Assembly (NCBI GenBank): GCA_016946835.1 | Contig: JACVTC010000167.1 | Coordinates: 223,501-287,500, forward strand | Length of the DNA: 64,000 nt | Direction of reading: 5' to 3' | Source of the DNA: Neocallimastix lanati (nom. inval.) | Taxonomy: Eukaryota; Neocallimastigomycota; Neocallimastigomycetes; Neocallimastigales; Neocallimastigaceae | Shown here: positions 24,432 to 35,795 of the stretch, one piece after another | Position numbering within the stretch: position 1 is the stretch's first letter | Layout of the letters: each line of letters starts with the position of its first letter | Made by a program: the position numbers and the translations under genes | Notes under the pieces: model-generated | Databases searched by the model: none | The model's input: the letters and a program-made list of their open reading frames with translations, nothing else | What the model was told of the DNA's origin: nothing

Positions 24432-26054
24432 TCAATCCTTATATTTAGTTCCTAGCAATCTCAATAATTTGCCTATCTCCTTATTTCTGTTTTCTACTAA
24501 GCCATTGCTCTCAGGATGATAGGTTGAGGTAAACTTAACATAGACATCATAAAGATCAAGAAATATTTTAGTCATGTCCGCAGTAAATTGTACTCCATTA
24601 TCAGTAGTAATCACCTGTGGAATCCCATGCCTCGAAAATATATTAATAAGAAATTTTATTGCATCCATTGCAGTGATGGTTTCTGTAGGTTCGGCTTCCA
24701 CCCACTTAGTGAAATAGTCTACCATTACTATTAAATATTGATTTTTATTTCTCGTTTGAACCAATGGACCTATGATATCCAGACCCATATGTACAAATGG
24801 TCCTTCAACTTGGGTTGGAATTCCTTCAGTTGGATTAGGATATGGTTGAGGGCGGTTCAGTTGACATTTCTCACATTTACTAACTACCCTCTTGACATCG
24901 CTGATCATATTATTCCAATAATAACATCTTTTTAACCTTTGATATGTCTTGTAGTATCCTTCATGACCTACGTTATGTGCTGCAAAAATAAGTTTTAATT
25001 TTTCTTCAGTATTGGTTATTAATTTACGATAATTATTTCCATCGATAAAATATTCAACTCCATCAATAACAGTAAATTTTTCTTCAAGAAATTCCTTGAT
25101 TACTTTAGATAACAGGGTTTCATCAATTTCAGAATTAATATTGGTAGCTAAAACAACTTTATTACTTTCATTTTTCATTCTGGAGAGAGCATCAGCAACG
25201 ACATTTTTCTTGCCACTTTCATACCTTATCTCAACTCCTAGCATACTTGCAGTTAGACACCAACGAGTTTGTCTTGCATTATGTGGTTCTTTATTTTTAA
25301 ATAAACCTATTGATGGTTTATGGTCCGTATATATGATGGTTTTAATGGGATTACCTATAATGTAAGGTTTCAATTTAGTTAAACAATAATATAGTGCAGC
25401 ACCTTCTAAATCAGTAATTCCATAATTCTTCTCCGATTTAGTTAAGGTTCTACTAATATAGTGAACCGGATGCTCAATCTTTGTTTCTTCATCTTTTTGC
25501 AGGAGTAGTCCGCCTATTCCATCGTAAGAGGCATCAGTTCTTATTATAAATTCTTTGTCAAATTGCGGAAATTTTAATATAGGTGCATTAATTAAACCCT
25601 CTTTAAGTGATTTAAAGCTTTCTTCTTGTTCTTTATTCCAAATATATTTTTCCCCTTTCTTTAAAAGTTTGCATAAAGGTGCTGAAATTTGTGAATATTT
25701 ATTAACAAAATTACGATAGTAACCAACTGCTCCCAGAAAAGATCTGAGCTCATGAACATTAGTAGGAGATTTCAGATTAATAAGAACATCATAAAATGGA
25801 TCTTCTTTTTCAACTAATCTACAGTTAACAATCATTTTGAATTTATTAATTTGTATAGGAATTTTTAGAATATAGCTTTCAGAATAATCATCATTCCTGG
25901 TAGCTAGTCGAATCCTACCACAACTAATTCCAATAGGTTCATATTTATTAGGAAGTTTATCTAGAAACTGTTTAGTAATTATGCTTAAATTACTACAAGA
26001 ATCAACTAATGCTTTTCCTTTAACACCATCTACCGTAATATCTACCATAGCCAC
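24432..26054 (-). pseudogene. G1 protease fused in frame to RT connection, RNase H and integrase (RT core missing)
   Basis: This is a 540-residue ORF. Residues about 1-90 look like a retropepsin (KALVDSCSNLSIITKQFLD), with Cys where the active-site Gly normally follows Asp-Ser. Near residue 92 (about 25780) it jumps to SPTNVHELRSFLGAVGYYRN, the segment that follows the RT palm. The fingers and palm with the catalytic Asp pair are absent, although the frame is kept. RNase H follows (IRTDASYDGIGGLLLQKD, TDHKPSIGLF, ADALSRM), then the integrase H-H-C-C finger (HNVGHEGY, CEKCQLNRP) and the DDE core (MGLDIIGPL, ITTDNGVQFT, HPESNGLVENRNKEI). It ends at a TGA where the family has a Trp. Confidence 0.82.
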
Positions 26055-26078
26055 ATCATCTTCCTGTGCTTCACGACT

Positions 26079-26729
26079 TCAACTTTTATAAGTATGTTCT
26101 ATGTTATTTACCATAACAGTGGTTGCAGATAAGTTATCCACTACACCAGTAACCTTAGTTTGATTCCTTTCTAATCTAAGACCATGAGACACTTGCGTAC
26201 GTATTTTAGGTGATACATCCAGAAGTTTTCCAAAGGTAATATTACATTGAGTCTTATTTAAATCAATTACATCGTAAGGTTCTTTATTTATTTGCATTTG
26301 TATTTTTCTGGATATTTTTATATTTTTGTTTTCCGGAATATTGTCTTTAGGAAGTTGATCATTAATAAGTCTTGTCAAGGAGATATGGTTTCCAAGATTT
26401 TGGTCACTCTTATTTCCTTCAGTAACATTTTCTTTAGTGAAATCGGAATCTAAGATTTGATTTGTCTCTGCTCGTTCTTTATCACGAATTGCTTTTTCTT
26501 TCATCTTTTCTTTTTCAATCCTAGGCTCAGTTAGTATAGAAGGACTGACTTGATTTTTATACTTTTCTTGTGGAGTTTTACTAGTCATTTCTTCTTCTTG
26601 TTTCTTCCTTAAGGCAGGAGTTAAAATAGTAATAGGATTGTCCTTTAAGCTTCTATGACTTCTCTTCCTTCCACTTTCATGTGTAATGCTATCCACTTGG
26701 TCACTTTTTCTCTTTGAATTCCTAGTCAT
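26079..26729 (-). CDS. G1 basic linker ORF between gag and protease
   Basis: This 216-residue, Lys/Glu-rich ORF starts MTRNSKRKSDQVDSITHES. It lies between Gag and the protease ORF, and one codon interruption separates it from each. It has no recognisable fold. Nuclear-localisation-like basic runs (KRKS, GRKRSHRS) are visible. In related elements this space is the Gag-Pol spacer. Confidence 0.5.
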   Translation of the reverse strand: MTRNSKRKSDQVDSITHESGRKRSHRSLKDNPITILTPALRKKQEEEMTSKTPQEKYKNQVSPSILTEPRIEKEKMKEKAIRDKERAETNQILDSDFTKENVTEGNKSDQNLGNHISLTRLINDQLPKDNIPENKNIKISRKIQMQINKEPYDVIDLNKTQCNITFGKLLDVSPKIRTQVSHGLRLERNQTKVTGVVDNLSATTVMVNNIEHTYKS

Positions 26730-26869
26730 AGCCGCTATTAAATGGTTGGAATTTTTAAAATTTTCTGAATCTAATATTTCTTTAATATTACTAAACTCTT
26801 TATTAATTGATTCTTGATGATATTTTAATGAAGCTGTTTTATTGACAATGGGAGAGCTTCTACTCCCTC

Positions 26870-27787
26870 TTACTGATTTAAATGATCATCTTGAATTAAC
26901 TCTTCCCGGTTTTTCTGTATAATTTTACGAAGTTTAGGACAGTTACTCTGAAAATGGCCTTGTTCTTTATAGAAATAGCATGCTTTGATAGTTAGATTTT
27001 TCATTTTTCTTGTTAAATCCTCCATTTCTTTTCCTTCTTTAGACCTTTCTATTCTTAATTTATCAAAACTTTTTTGGTTATTATAATTGTTAGTATTACT
27101 ACTTCTAAGATTAGAACGAGAATAGTTATTAGAAAAAGAATTATTAGATGTAAAATTTTGCCTTGGTTGGGTACTTCCTTGAGTTGACCTATTTTGCAAA
27201 CGGTCTACCTTTTCAGCGATTTGATAAGCTTTTGAGAGAGTTAAATCATCTTCCAATGCTACTCGTTTCCAAGCTTCTTGGTTGTTTTCTAAAGCATCAA
27301 CATAATCTAATACACTGACATGTCTTTTTCTCTTTTTATCTAGTTTTAAGTATAAGGTTTTAAATTTGACATTAAAATCCTTTACCCTTTCATTTCTTTT
27401 TATTTTTAAAGACCGTAATTCCCTTAATAATATATTTTGGTCTTCTTTAGTGCCATAAAATTCTTCTAATGCATTAGTTATCTCTTGTAAGGAAGGATAA
27501 TACTTTTCAGATGAAAATTCCGAGCCTGAAGAGCTATCTTCTTCATCATTGTCAATTGAACTATCATTGGTATTAATTTGATTTCCGAGTTCTTGAATAA
27601 TTTGTCTCGGTTCTCCTGTTGAAGTTAAAACGCAAGCCAAGAAAATTTTTCTTTCATCTGTCACTTCACCAAGTTCTACCCAAAGTTCAAGATCAGAACA
27701 CCAGGTCTTGATATCTAAATTGTCCTTAGACAATTTTTCGATATCCTTTAATTCTTTCTTTAGTTCTTTGAAATGAATGTCACTCAT
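26870..27787 (-). CDS. G1 Gag with an altered zinc knuckle
   Basis: This 305-residue ORF starts MSDIHFKELKKELKDIEKLS. The N-terminal two thirds is helical Gag (NVKFKTLYLKLDKKRKRHV, LSKAYQIAEKVDRLQ), followed by an Asn/Ser/Arg-rich stretch. The knuckle reads CYFYKEQGHFQSNC. His and the last Cys are in place, but the second ligand is Tyr (TAT) instead of Cys, which would weaken zinc and RNA binding. Gag packages element RNA in cytoplasmic particles. Confidence 0.75.
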   Translation of the reverse strand: MSDIHFKELKKELKDIEKLSKDNLDIKTWCSDLELWVELGEVTDERKIFLACVLTSTGEPRQIIQELGNQINTNDSSIDNDEEDSSSGSEFSSEKYYPSLQEITNALEEFYGTKEDQNILLRELRSLKIKRNERVKDFNVKFKTLYLKLDKKRKRHVSVLDYVDALENNQEAWKRVALEDDLTLSKAYQIAEKVDRLQNRSTQGSTQPRQNFTSNNSFSNNYSRSNLRSSNTNNYNNQKSFDKLRIERSKEGKEMEDLTRKMKNLTIKACYFYKEQGHFQSNCPKLRKIIQKNREELIQDDHLNQ

Positions 27788-27974
27788 TTTTACCAGAATT
27801 TTTAGTATTTAATTTGAATTTAATTTATTTATTAATTAATATTTTATTTTAAGTAGTTTTATTAAAGAAAAATAACAAAACTATCAAGTATTTGTAAAAA
27901 AAAATTATATATATATATTAAATATATTAATTGTAAATAATATAATTTATTTTATTTATTTTTTTTTTTTTTTT

Positions 27975-28190
27975 CAAACACTCTGTTTAACAGATAAAAA
28001 AAAATAATATTGTTATAATATTAATTAATCCTTTATTCCAAACACTCTGTTTGACGAATAAATAAAAATTTTTGTAATATTAATGAATCTTTTATTCCAA
28101 ACACTCTGTTTGACGAATAAATAAAATTATTGTTAATAATATTAATATTTACTTTATTTCAAACACTCTGTTCGACAATAAAGAAAGAAA
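27975..28190 (-). repeat. Four tandem ~60-bp repeats in the G1 5' leader
   Basis: The motif CAAACACTCTGTT (plus strand) recurs at 27975, 28039, 28098 and 28160, each time followed by (T/C)GAC-AATAAA-like sequence. Spacing is 64, 59 and 62 bases. It lies between Gag and the 5' LTR and is therefore untranslated leader of the element RNA. Confidence 0.8.
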
Positions 28191-28218
28191 ACTTTTGTTC
28201 AAAAAAAAAAAAAAATTA

Positions 28219-28271
<53 letters not shown>

Positions 28272-29224
28272 TGAGTAAATAATATAAGTACTATACCCGG
28301 AGAATCAATAATTATTTCATATGCATATATTATAAATTTAAATCGTTTTTCAAACCCCAAGTGAAGTTACTGCGTCGTTCGACCTCGTTCTAAAGACCGT
28401 CAGTTAGATACTCTTGATATATCGTAACCTTATCTTTAAAATCTCTACTACCCCGCTTCAATGCAACCTCACTCTGTTTTACTTTGCGAATTTAAAATTA
28501 TTTTTATATCTTTATAACCTCTACTACGTATATCGTTATCTAGATACTATATGCAGGTATATAATTACACCGGATACCTAAAAAAAAAATTTTTGTTGGA
28601 ATAAATATTTACTCAAAGAAAAATATTTTAATGCGTATATTTTTAAAAAAAAAATTTTTTTTTTTTTTTTTTTTTTTTATATAATTTATAATTAATAACA
28701 ATTTTAATATATACTAATAATTTAAAAATTAAATATTTTAAAATTAATTATTATAATCAAATAGCATTTCCAGCTACTATCCAATAGTATTGTTAGGATT
28801 AGTAAAAATCGTTTACGTTTTACATAGCTTACCTATTAACGGTGTCATGGATAAAACGCACAGAGTACAATTATTCTCAAACGAAAATTGTAGCACATTG
28901 CCTTACAATATAAAAATTGTTAAGGATATACTTAGGTCGATAATTTTTACTCTTACAATCCCAACAATAGTACTTCTTCTGAAGCGTACTAATTCAATTT
29001 AATTATAACAATTAAAATAAAATAACTTAATCAAAAGTTATTTAATTAAAGCTTCATTAATAAATTTTAAAAAAAAAAATTTATCTATCGCTTTAACTTT
29101 TTTAAAAAAAAAGATTTTAGAAAAAAAATGTTTTATAAAAAAAAAACTATTTCATAAAAAAAATTTTAAATTAACAACTAATATTTTAAATAATTATCTA
29201 ATGTAATATTAAAATTTTGTTTTT
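28191..29224 (-). other. G1 untranslated leader
   Basis: No long ORF on the element's coding strand. It holds a poly-T block (28239-28269), a GC-richer stretch (28340-28560) and long inverted repeats between 28789-28810 and 28939-28968, which could form a stem in the RNA. The packaging signal probably lies here by position. Confidence 0.5.
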
Positions 29225-29241
29225 CCCCGATCTTTCCACCA
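29225..29241 (-). other. Probable primer-binding site of G1
   Basis: The minus strand reads TGGTGGAAAGATCGGGG, seven bases inside the 5' LTR. A TGG start complementary to tRNA CCA ends is expected. A very similar TGGTGGAGAAATCCGGGC stands at 37947-37964 in another element. Confidence 0.6.
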
Positions 29242-29248
29242 AAACTTA

Positions 29249-29511
29249 TGTTATGGTTCATTGGGAAAAACAAAATTTTTTATACAGAAAAGATAAAGAT
29301 TTAAAATATTTATTTACACAATAACAATTTTATAATTTATTTATTTATTTAATTTTTAAAGTAATTACATTATTTATTAAACTAATTAAATTTTATTAGC
29401 TAAATTATTACTATTCCTAATATTAATATTAATACTATTACTTATATTATTACTAATATTATTACTATTTTTATTTTATTATTATTATTATTTTTATTAT
29501 TATTATTATTA

Positions 29512-29564
<53 letters not shown>

Positions 29565-30320
29565 TTTATTATTTTTATTATTGTTTTGTGTTATTTTTTT
29601 TTTTTAGAAGAAGTTATTTTCTTCAGATATTTATATTCGATTTCATTTTTAAAGTTTAATATCTTGGAAATGAAAAAGAATTTAAGTATTTAATTAAAAG
29701 AATTATTAATTCATTCTTAATTAAATGCTAAATAAAATTATTAATAATAAGTTTAATATAAATTCCATAAAGGAATAAAAAATTATTATTTAAAAAAAAA
29801 AGATATTATAAAGATTTTAATTAAATAATATCTGGAGTAAATAATTAAAAAGTTTTTAATAAAATTTTTAATTAAAAGTTTACAAAAATATTAATTTAAT
29901 TTTATAAAAGATAATAAATTATTTAATGATAATTTATTTTAAGTTTAATAAAAATTAATATTAATTTATAGTGTTATTGAAAGTTAATAATAATTAATTT
30001 GATAAAAATATAATAAAAATATAAAATAATTTTAATATAGATTCAATAAAGAATTTGTTAATATAAATTTTTGAAGAGTTTATATGTATTTTAATATTAA
30101 TTTAATTAAGATTCAGTAATGATTTTATAAAAAATATTTTTATAAAGATTTTAATTAATATTATAATAATTTTAATTAATTTATAATATTATATAATAAA
30201 ATTTTTAATTTAATTCAGGGAAGAATATAATAAAGTTCCATTAGTAAAGAATATAAACTTAATTATGGTTAAGTTATGTCTAAACATAACAAAATAAGTA
30301 ATTTATAGTCATTCTTTACC
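29249..30320 (-). repeat. 5' LTR of G1
   Basis: Direct copy of 22865-23930. The main visible difference is the length and pattern of the ATT array near 29475-29560. Confidence 0.9.
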
Positions 30321-30324
30321 AAAA

Positions 30325-31733
30325 TGTAAGAATCTATAATTATTTGCTAACAAATAATTATATTTTCTTAGTTAAGTTATTATAACTATAACTTTATTTA
30401 ATTACATATAATATTTATTAAATTTATTTAATTTAATTTTAAATATTCATTAATTTAACAAAATTTATTTAATTAATTTTAAATAATATATTTACAATAT
30501 GTTAAATTCTCTACTGTAACTAATGTATTTTGTATTGTATTTTATTCTTTATTTTATAATGTATTCTGTATTTTATTAACTATTAAATTTTATATTTTTA
30601 ATATAAGGATAAATTATATGATCGAAATATCTTTTATTATTTTATTCTTTTATTTTCGATCATTAGATTGGAAAATCGGTTAATTAAGATTTTTTCCAAT
30701 TACTTTTTAGAAGTAATCGGTTTTACTTAATTAATGCGATGATCGATATGGATAGAATATCGATCGAAAACTTATCTAGGTTTTTCTATCTAATCTTTTC
30801 CTAGATAAGAGATTTGTTAAGATTAGAAAACCCTTTCTTATTTAACCTTATTTTCATAAAAAAATATAAATAAGGCTCTTGAGTTCTCTTTGAGAAATCA
30901 AGAGTTATTATTATAAAAAACATAGTTATAATGGTAACAATTTTATATTTTTAACTTTAATAAATTAATAAAAATATTTTATTCAAAAACATATTTTTAA
31001 AATCAATTTATACAAACAATTCTTCTCTTACTTTTTGTGTTATTATAATTAATTTTATAATAAACTCTACTCTAAAGGTAAAAAAATTTATTTTATTTTA
31101 TTTTCTCAACTTAATGAATTAGTCGTTAAGTTGTAGTTAATAATTCTATTTTGAGTTAGTTCTTAATAGAATTATTACACCAAAATGATACGATATTATT
31201 AAAAGTATCAGTGTTCGGTTGAGCAAGTTGTTTAATTATAAAATAATATATTCTAACAGAAGAATATAATAATAAACACACACTAATAAAATATATAGTA
31301 AACAATAATAATTCTTTTGTCGTATTTTAATTTTATTATTTTATTTTATATTTAAATATTAATCAATATATTTTATTATTTTAGTTATATTAATACATAT
31401 TAAATTCTACTAAATTTTATATTAGTTAATTCCTCTGAATAACTAATTATTTTCTTTATAACTATAATTATAATAATATTAAGTTTTCTCTCCTTAATAT
31501 TAACTTTTTAGTTAGCTCTCTAACTTCCTTCTTAATTTATTATTTATTTTCTTCATTTTATATTTCATTATTTCTCTTAACTCTATTCTATTGGTTAGTT
31601 TATCTTATTTAATTTTATTAATACTTTATAATTGTACAAACTCTTTTATTTACATGTATTAAATTATCTATCTATTATTTAAATTATTTTTATAGTTATT
31701 TCTATATTATTTGTAAGTGTCGTATCAAGACGC
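30325..31733 (-). repeat. Orphan ~1.4-kb gypsy-type LTR
   Basis: Runs from TGTAAGAATC to GTGTCGTATCA on the plus strand. On its right, the minus-strand purine tract AGCAGGGGCG (31735-31750) resembles the PPT next to the G1 LTR, suggesting a 3' LTR with a scrap of internal sequence (to about 31780). It contains a TATA-like AAAAATATAAATAAGG followed by a hairpin (CTCTTGA...TCAAGAG, 30871-30906) and several ATCGATCG-like clusters near 30740-30770. G1 inserted at its left edge. Confidence 0.55.
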
Positions 31734-31897
31734 CCCTGCTTTGAGTAGACTTCGTCCCTTGAAGTCCTTATTTTATATATAATTTCTCTAAAAAAAAATA
31801 TTATTCTAAAAAAAAAAATTAAAATATTATATTTATTCTAGTTTAATTTAATTGGCTAATATCTAAAAATCATAGTTATTATGTATGAATATTATTA

Positions 31898-31935
<38 letters not shown>

Positions 31936-31939
31936 GTAT

Positions 31940-32201
31940 GTATATTGATGAAAATTAAATGTAAATTGATCAATTGAAATTACTTTATTAACTTCATTTT
32001 ATTAAAAATAATATAATATACATCTTAATATATCATAACAATAACATTACATGAATCATAAATGTATTACATAAATATTTATAATGTAGCAAGCCACATT
32101 TTACATACATAAATTTACTTTATAAATTTTACTATATATAAATTTGTATAACTATATAATTAATAATGAAATAGGAATAATATTAAACTTTATTTTCAAC
32201 A
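31940..32201 (-). repeat. 3' LTR of copia fragment 2
   Basis: Starts TGTTGAAAATAAAGTTTAAT on the minus strand directly after the purine tract. A similar start is seen in the solo LTR ending near 39933. The outer limit is uncertain because it runs into a 33-base poly-T. Confidence 0.55.
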
Positions 32202-32357
32202 TCCCTCCTAAAGTTTGATATTATTTTAAAATTTTGTAAGCAAATTATTTCTAAAATTATTCATTAACTTTCCATTTAAAAATTTTGTAAAACCGTCAGC
32301 TAGATTATTTATCGTTTTTATATATCTGATTTTGATAATGTTATTTTCAATTAATTC

Positions 32358-34661
32358 TCATATTTTATGATATCGAATATTAATGTGTTTTGATTTTGGA
32401 TTTATTGTATTATTTTCGCAATTGAATATTGCTGCTTGATTGTCTGAATTTATTATCATTTCTTTATTTTTTATTCCTAGTTCTTCAAATACATTTTTTA
32501 GCCATAAACATTCTTTTGCACACTCTACGATTGCATAATATTCACTTTCTGCTGTTGACAAAGCTATGAATTGTTGTAATTTCGAATACCAGGTAATAGG
32601 ACCTGAATCGAAATTAATAATATACCCAGTAGTAGACCTTCTGCTGTCATTATCTCCTGCGTAATCAGCATCTACATAAATATTTAAATTTTTATTTCTT
32701 GTATATTTTATACCATAATTTAGATTTCCTTTTAAGTATCTTATAATCTTCTTCACATTTTCCCAATCGTATTGCGAAGGTTTACTTGCATTCCTTGATG
32801 TCTTTACTACTGCGAATAATATATCTGGTCTTGTGCACGTTGCCAGATATAAGAGGCTTCCTATTACTTGTTGATATTTTTTGGCGTTAAATAGTTTTTC
32901 TTTTAGTTTTATGTCTTGAGTAGGTGTCATATTTGATGTTGGTTTTAATTCACTAAAATTAAATTTATTTAAAATATCATTTATATACTTTTCTTGATGG
33001 ATTAAATAACCATCTTTTAATTTTTTAAATTGGATTCCAATAATATATTTTATTTCGCCTAAATCTGATAATTCAAAATATTTTGTTAGTAAAGTTTTAG
33101 TTTTGTTTATTTCATTATCTGTACCTGTTAATAGTATGTCATCAACGTACACACCAATTATACAGATAATGTTATTATTTATGTCCCTTTTAATATATAT
33201 GCATGGATCACTAACTAATCTTTTAAAATTCATTTTTAATAATTTATCATTTAACTCGTCATTCCAAGCACGACCGGATTGTTTGAGTCCGTAAAGTGCT
33301 TTATTTAATTTCCAAATGTATTTACTGTGGTCTTTATGACCTTCTGGTGGGTACATATAAATTTCTTCTTTTAACTTTGCGTTTAAATATGCTGTCTTTA
33401 TATCTAATTGGTGTATTTTAAAATTATTTTGAACACCAATTGCTGTAAGTAATCTAAGTGATTTTTGTCTTAATGTAGGAGAGAAGGTTTTATTGAAATC
33501 GATTCCTTCCTTTTGTGTATAACCACGAGCGACAACTCTTGCTTTTCTCTTTTCAATAGTGCCGTCGGGTTTTAATTTATATTTAAAAATAATTCTGGGG
33601 GTAATTATGTTTATCCCCTCTTTAACTTTCTTTACTTTATCATATACTTTTAATTTTTCTAAACTATTAAATTCACTGTTAAGAGCATCCAACCATAGCT
33701 CTTTGTCTCTTTTATTAAATATGTCTCTATAGTTTTTTGGTTCACTTAATATTGATAAACTATTAAACGAGAATTTTTTATCGTAATTTAATTTATACTC
33801 ATTTGAATTATCTTTTTTATTTACTTTTAATTTAACCTTTTTAATTTCTTTCTTTTTCTTTTTACTTTTTAACATTTTATTCTTTTGTTTTCTTTTCTTA
33901 CCTTGTTCTTCTAGTTTTTCTTCCACTTCTATATCTGATATATCATTTTCTTTGTTTATATTTTTCTTTAAGTCTTCATTATTTTTATATTCTTTATTTT
34001 TCTTCTTTATTTTTAAATTACTTTTATTATGTATTGAATTGTTATTTGAATTTACATTTAAATTTAAATTTATATTCTTTAAGTTTGTGTATAATTTATT
34101 GCTTTGGTTATTTTTTGTATTTTTATCTTTATCTTTATTATTATTTTCAATATTATCATTGTTTATTTGATTTGATAAATTATTCATTAGCTGTTTATTC
34201 ATAATTTTTTCATTTAAATTTAAATTGTCATTTAAAATTTCAATATCATTATTTATTTGAACATTTCTATTTTTATTTGTTAATTTCCTTTTATTAATAT
34301 ATTCTTTTTCTTTATTGTCCTGAATATTTAAACTCTGATCTATTACCTTTGTTCCATTGTTTACACTGTTTACATTTTTATTTAATTGTTTGTTTACATT
34401 TTTAGAATTTGAATTTGAAATTGAAAAATTAAATTTATTATTTGCATTTAATTCGTTTGTTATTGTTAACTCCTGTTTTTCTTGTTTGTTATTTTTATTT
34501 TCATTGTTCTCTTCAGGTTTATTCTCGATATTTAAGGTTTCTTTTTGTTTATTTGGTACTTCTTCATTGTTAATTAGATTATTTACATTTAAATTGTTTA
34601 AATTTATATTTTCTTGTTTATTTACATTCATCTTACTTTGTTTACTTACAGTTTCATTCAT
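32358..34661 (-). pseudogene. Copia RT-RNase H ORF with long Asn-rich linker
   Basis: This 767-residue ORF has residues 1-300 dominated by Asn and Lys (NNKQEKQELTITNELN). The copia RT then opens with DKELWLDALNSEFNSLEKL and includes ARGYTQKEGIDFNKTFSPT, LDIKTAYLNAKLKEEIYMYP, ALYGLKQSGRAWNDEL and an intact catalytic VYVDDILLTG. RNase H shows YVDADYAGD, ALSTAESEYYAI and INSDNQAAI. The linker reads on in another frame to about 34925, so there is a frameshift near 34720. No integrase or gag exists upstream, so the element is incomplete although RT and RNase H look functional. Confidence 0.85.
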
Positions 34662-34918
34662 AATTACCTTATTTCCTGTTTTCTTATTTATGTTTTCTTC
34701 TTCCTCTTTATTTTTTATTTAAAATGTCCTCCCTTTTATTTTTATTTTCAGCAATTAGATTTATTTGATTTTGATTTGTTTTGTCATTGTTTAATAAATT
34801 ATTAATATTTAAAATTTTTAAATTATTATTTAAATTATTATTTAAATTCAGATAATTATTATATTCATTTTGAAAATAATTATTATTTTCTTTTTGAATA
34901 TAGTTATGATGATCAATA

Positions 34919-34964
<46 letters not shown>

Positions 34965-34979
34965 GTATGTATATATTTA

Positions 34980-35795
34980 ATATTTAATATTTTTTTTTTG
35001 TGTGTAAATTTTGAAATCTAAATTTTGAAATGTAAATTTTTTTTTTTTTTTTTTTATAAATTTGAAATCTAAATTTTGAAATGTAAATATTATTTTTTTT
35101 TGTACTAACTTATCATTATATATTTATATATCTATATTATTATTTATTGTATATACCTCTGTCTATATTATATATTGTATATATATATTTATATATTTAT
35201 ATTATATTATTGTATTTTATTGTAGTATGCTTGTCATTATATATATTTTATTATGATCAATTCCTTAGTATTTATCGTATCATATTATATGTACAATTTT
35301 ATTATGAATTTAATTATATTTAATTATTGTGAGTGAAAATTATTATTTATTATATTTATATTCCTTAACATTGTGTGTTGTACCTGTAATAATACTACCT
35401 TATATATTATTGATTATATATAAATATTATTCATTATACGTCGTTGTTTGTATTATTATATATTGCTCTTAATATTTTATTATATATATTATTTTTTTTG
35501 TATGATAATATTATCTTATACTTATGTTATTCTTATTATATATTGTATATATGTTATTTCTTATGTGTATTACTATTTAATCATATATGATTTTACTATT
35601 CTTATTATATTTATATATATTTTATTACATATATATTATTATTTATGTTATATTTATGCTATATTATTATACTATTCCTATTATATTGTATATATGAAAT
35701 TATATATATATCTTTTATATCTGTGTTATTACTGTGTTGTATATATTTATATATCTGTTTTTATTTTAAACTATTTTGTCATTATGATATATTAA
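34980..35795. repeat. Low-complexity T/A-rich block
   Basis: TATAT/ATTAT-rich sequence with a small tandem duplication (TTTGAAATCTAAATTTTGAA at about 35011 and 35063). No gene was seen. Frames open here only because stop codons are few in T-rich sequence. Confidence 0.6.

Larger units (their letters stand above)
22865..30320 (-). mobile_element. Ty3/gypsy element G1, complete with both LTRs but RT-deleted
   Basis: Two direct LTRs of about 1.07 kb (22865-23930 and 29249-30320) flank gag, a linker ORF, a protease-integrase ORF and an integrase tail. AAAA borders both ends (22861-22864 and 30321-30324), a possible but low-information target duplication. The LTRs differ mainly in the (ATT)n block, so insertion was fairly recent. 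Without the RT core it must be non-autonomous. Confidence 0.85.
31940..34925 (-). mobile_element. Ty1/copia fragment 2 (5'-truncated)
   Basis: The right part of a copia element: Asn-rich linker, RT, RNase H, purine tract AGGAGGGATG (minus strand, about 32201-32212) and a 3' LTR (about 31940-32201) beginning TGTTGAAAATAAAG. Gag, protease and integrase are absent, with poly-T blocks on both borders. Confidence 0.75.

Noticed and set aside
28790-29002. Plus-strand 70-residue ORF in the G1 leader
   Set aside because: Opposite to the element's coding strand. It overlaps an inverted repeat and has no recognisable domain.
33952-34805. Plus-strand Phe/Leu-rich ORFs
   Set aside because: Antisense shadow of the Asn/Lys-rich linker of copia fragment 2.
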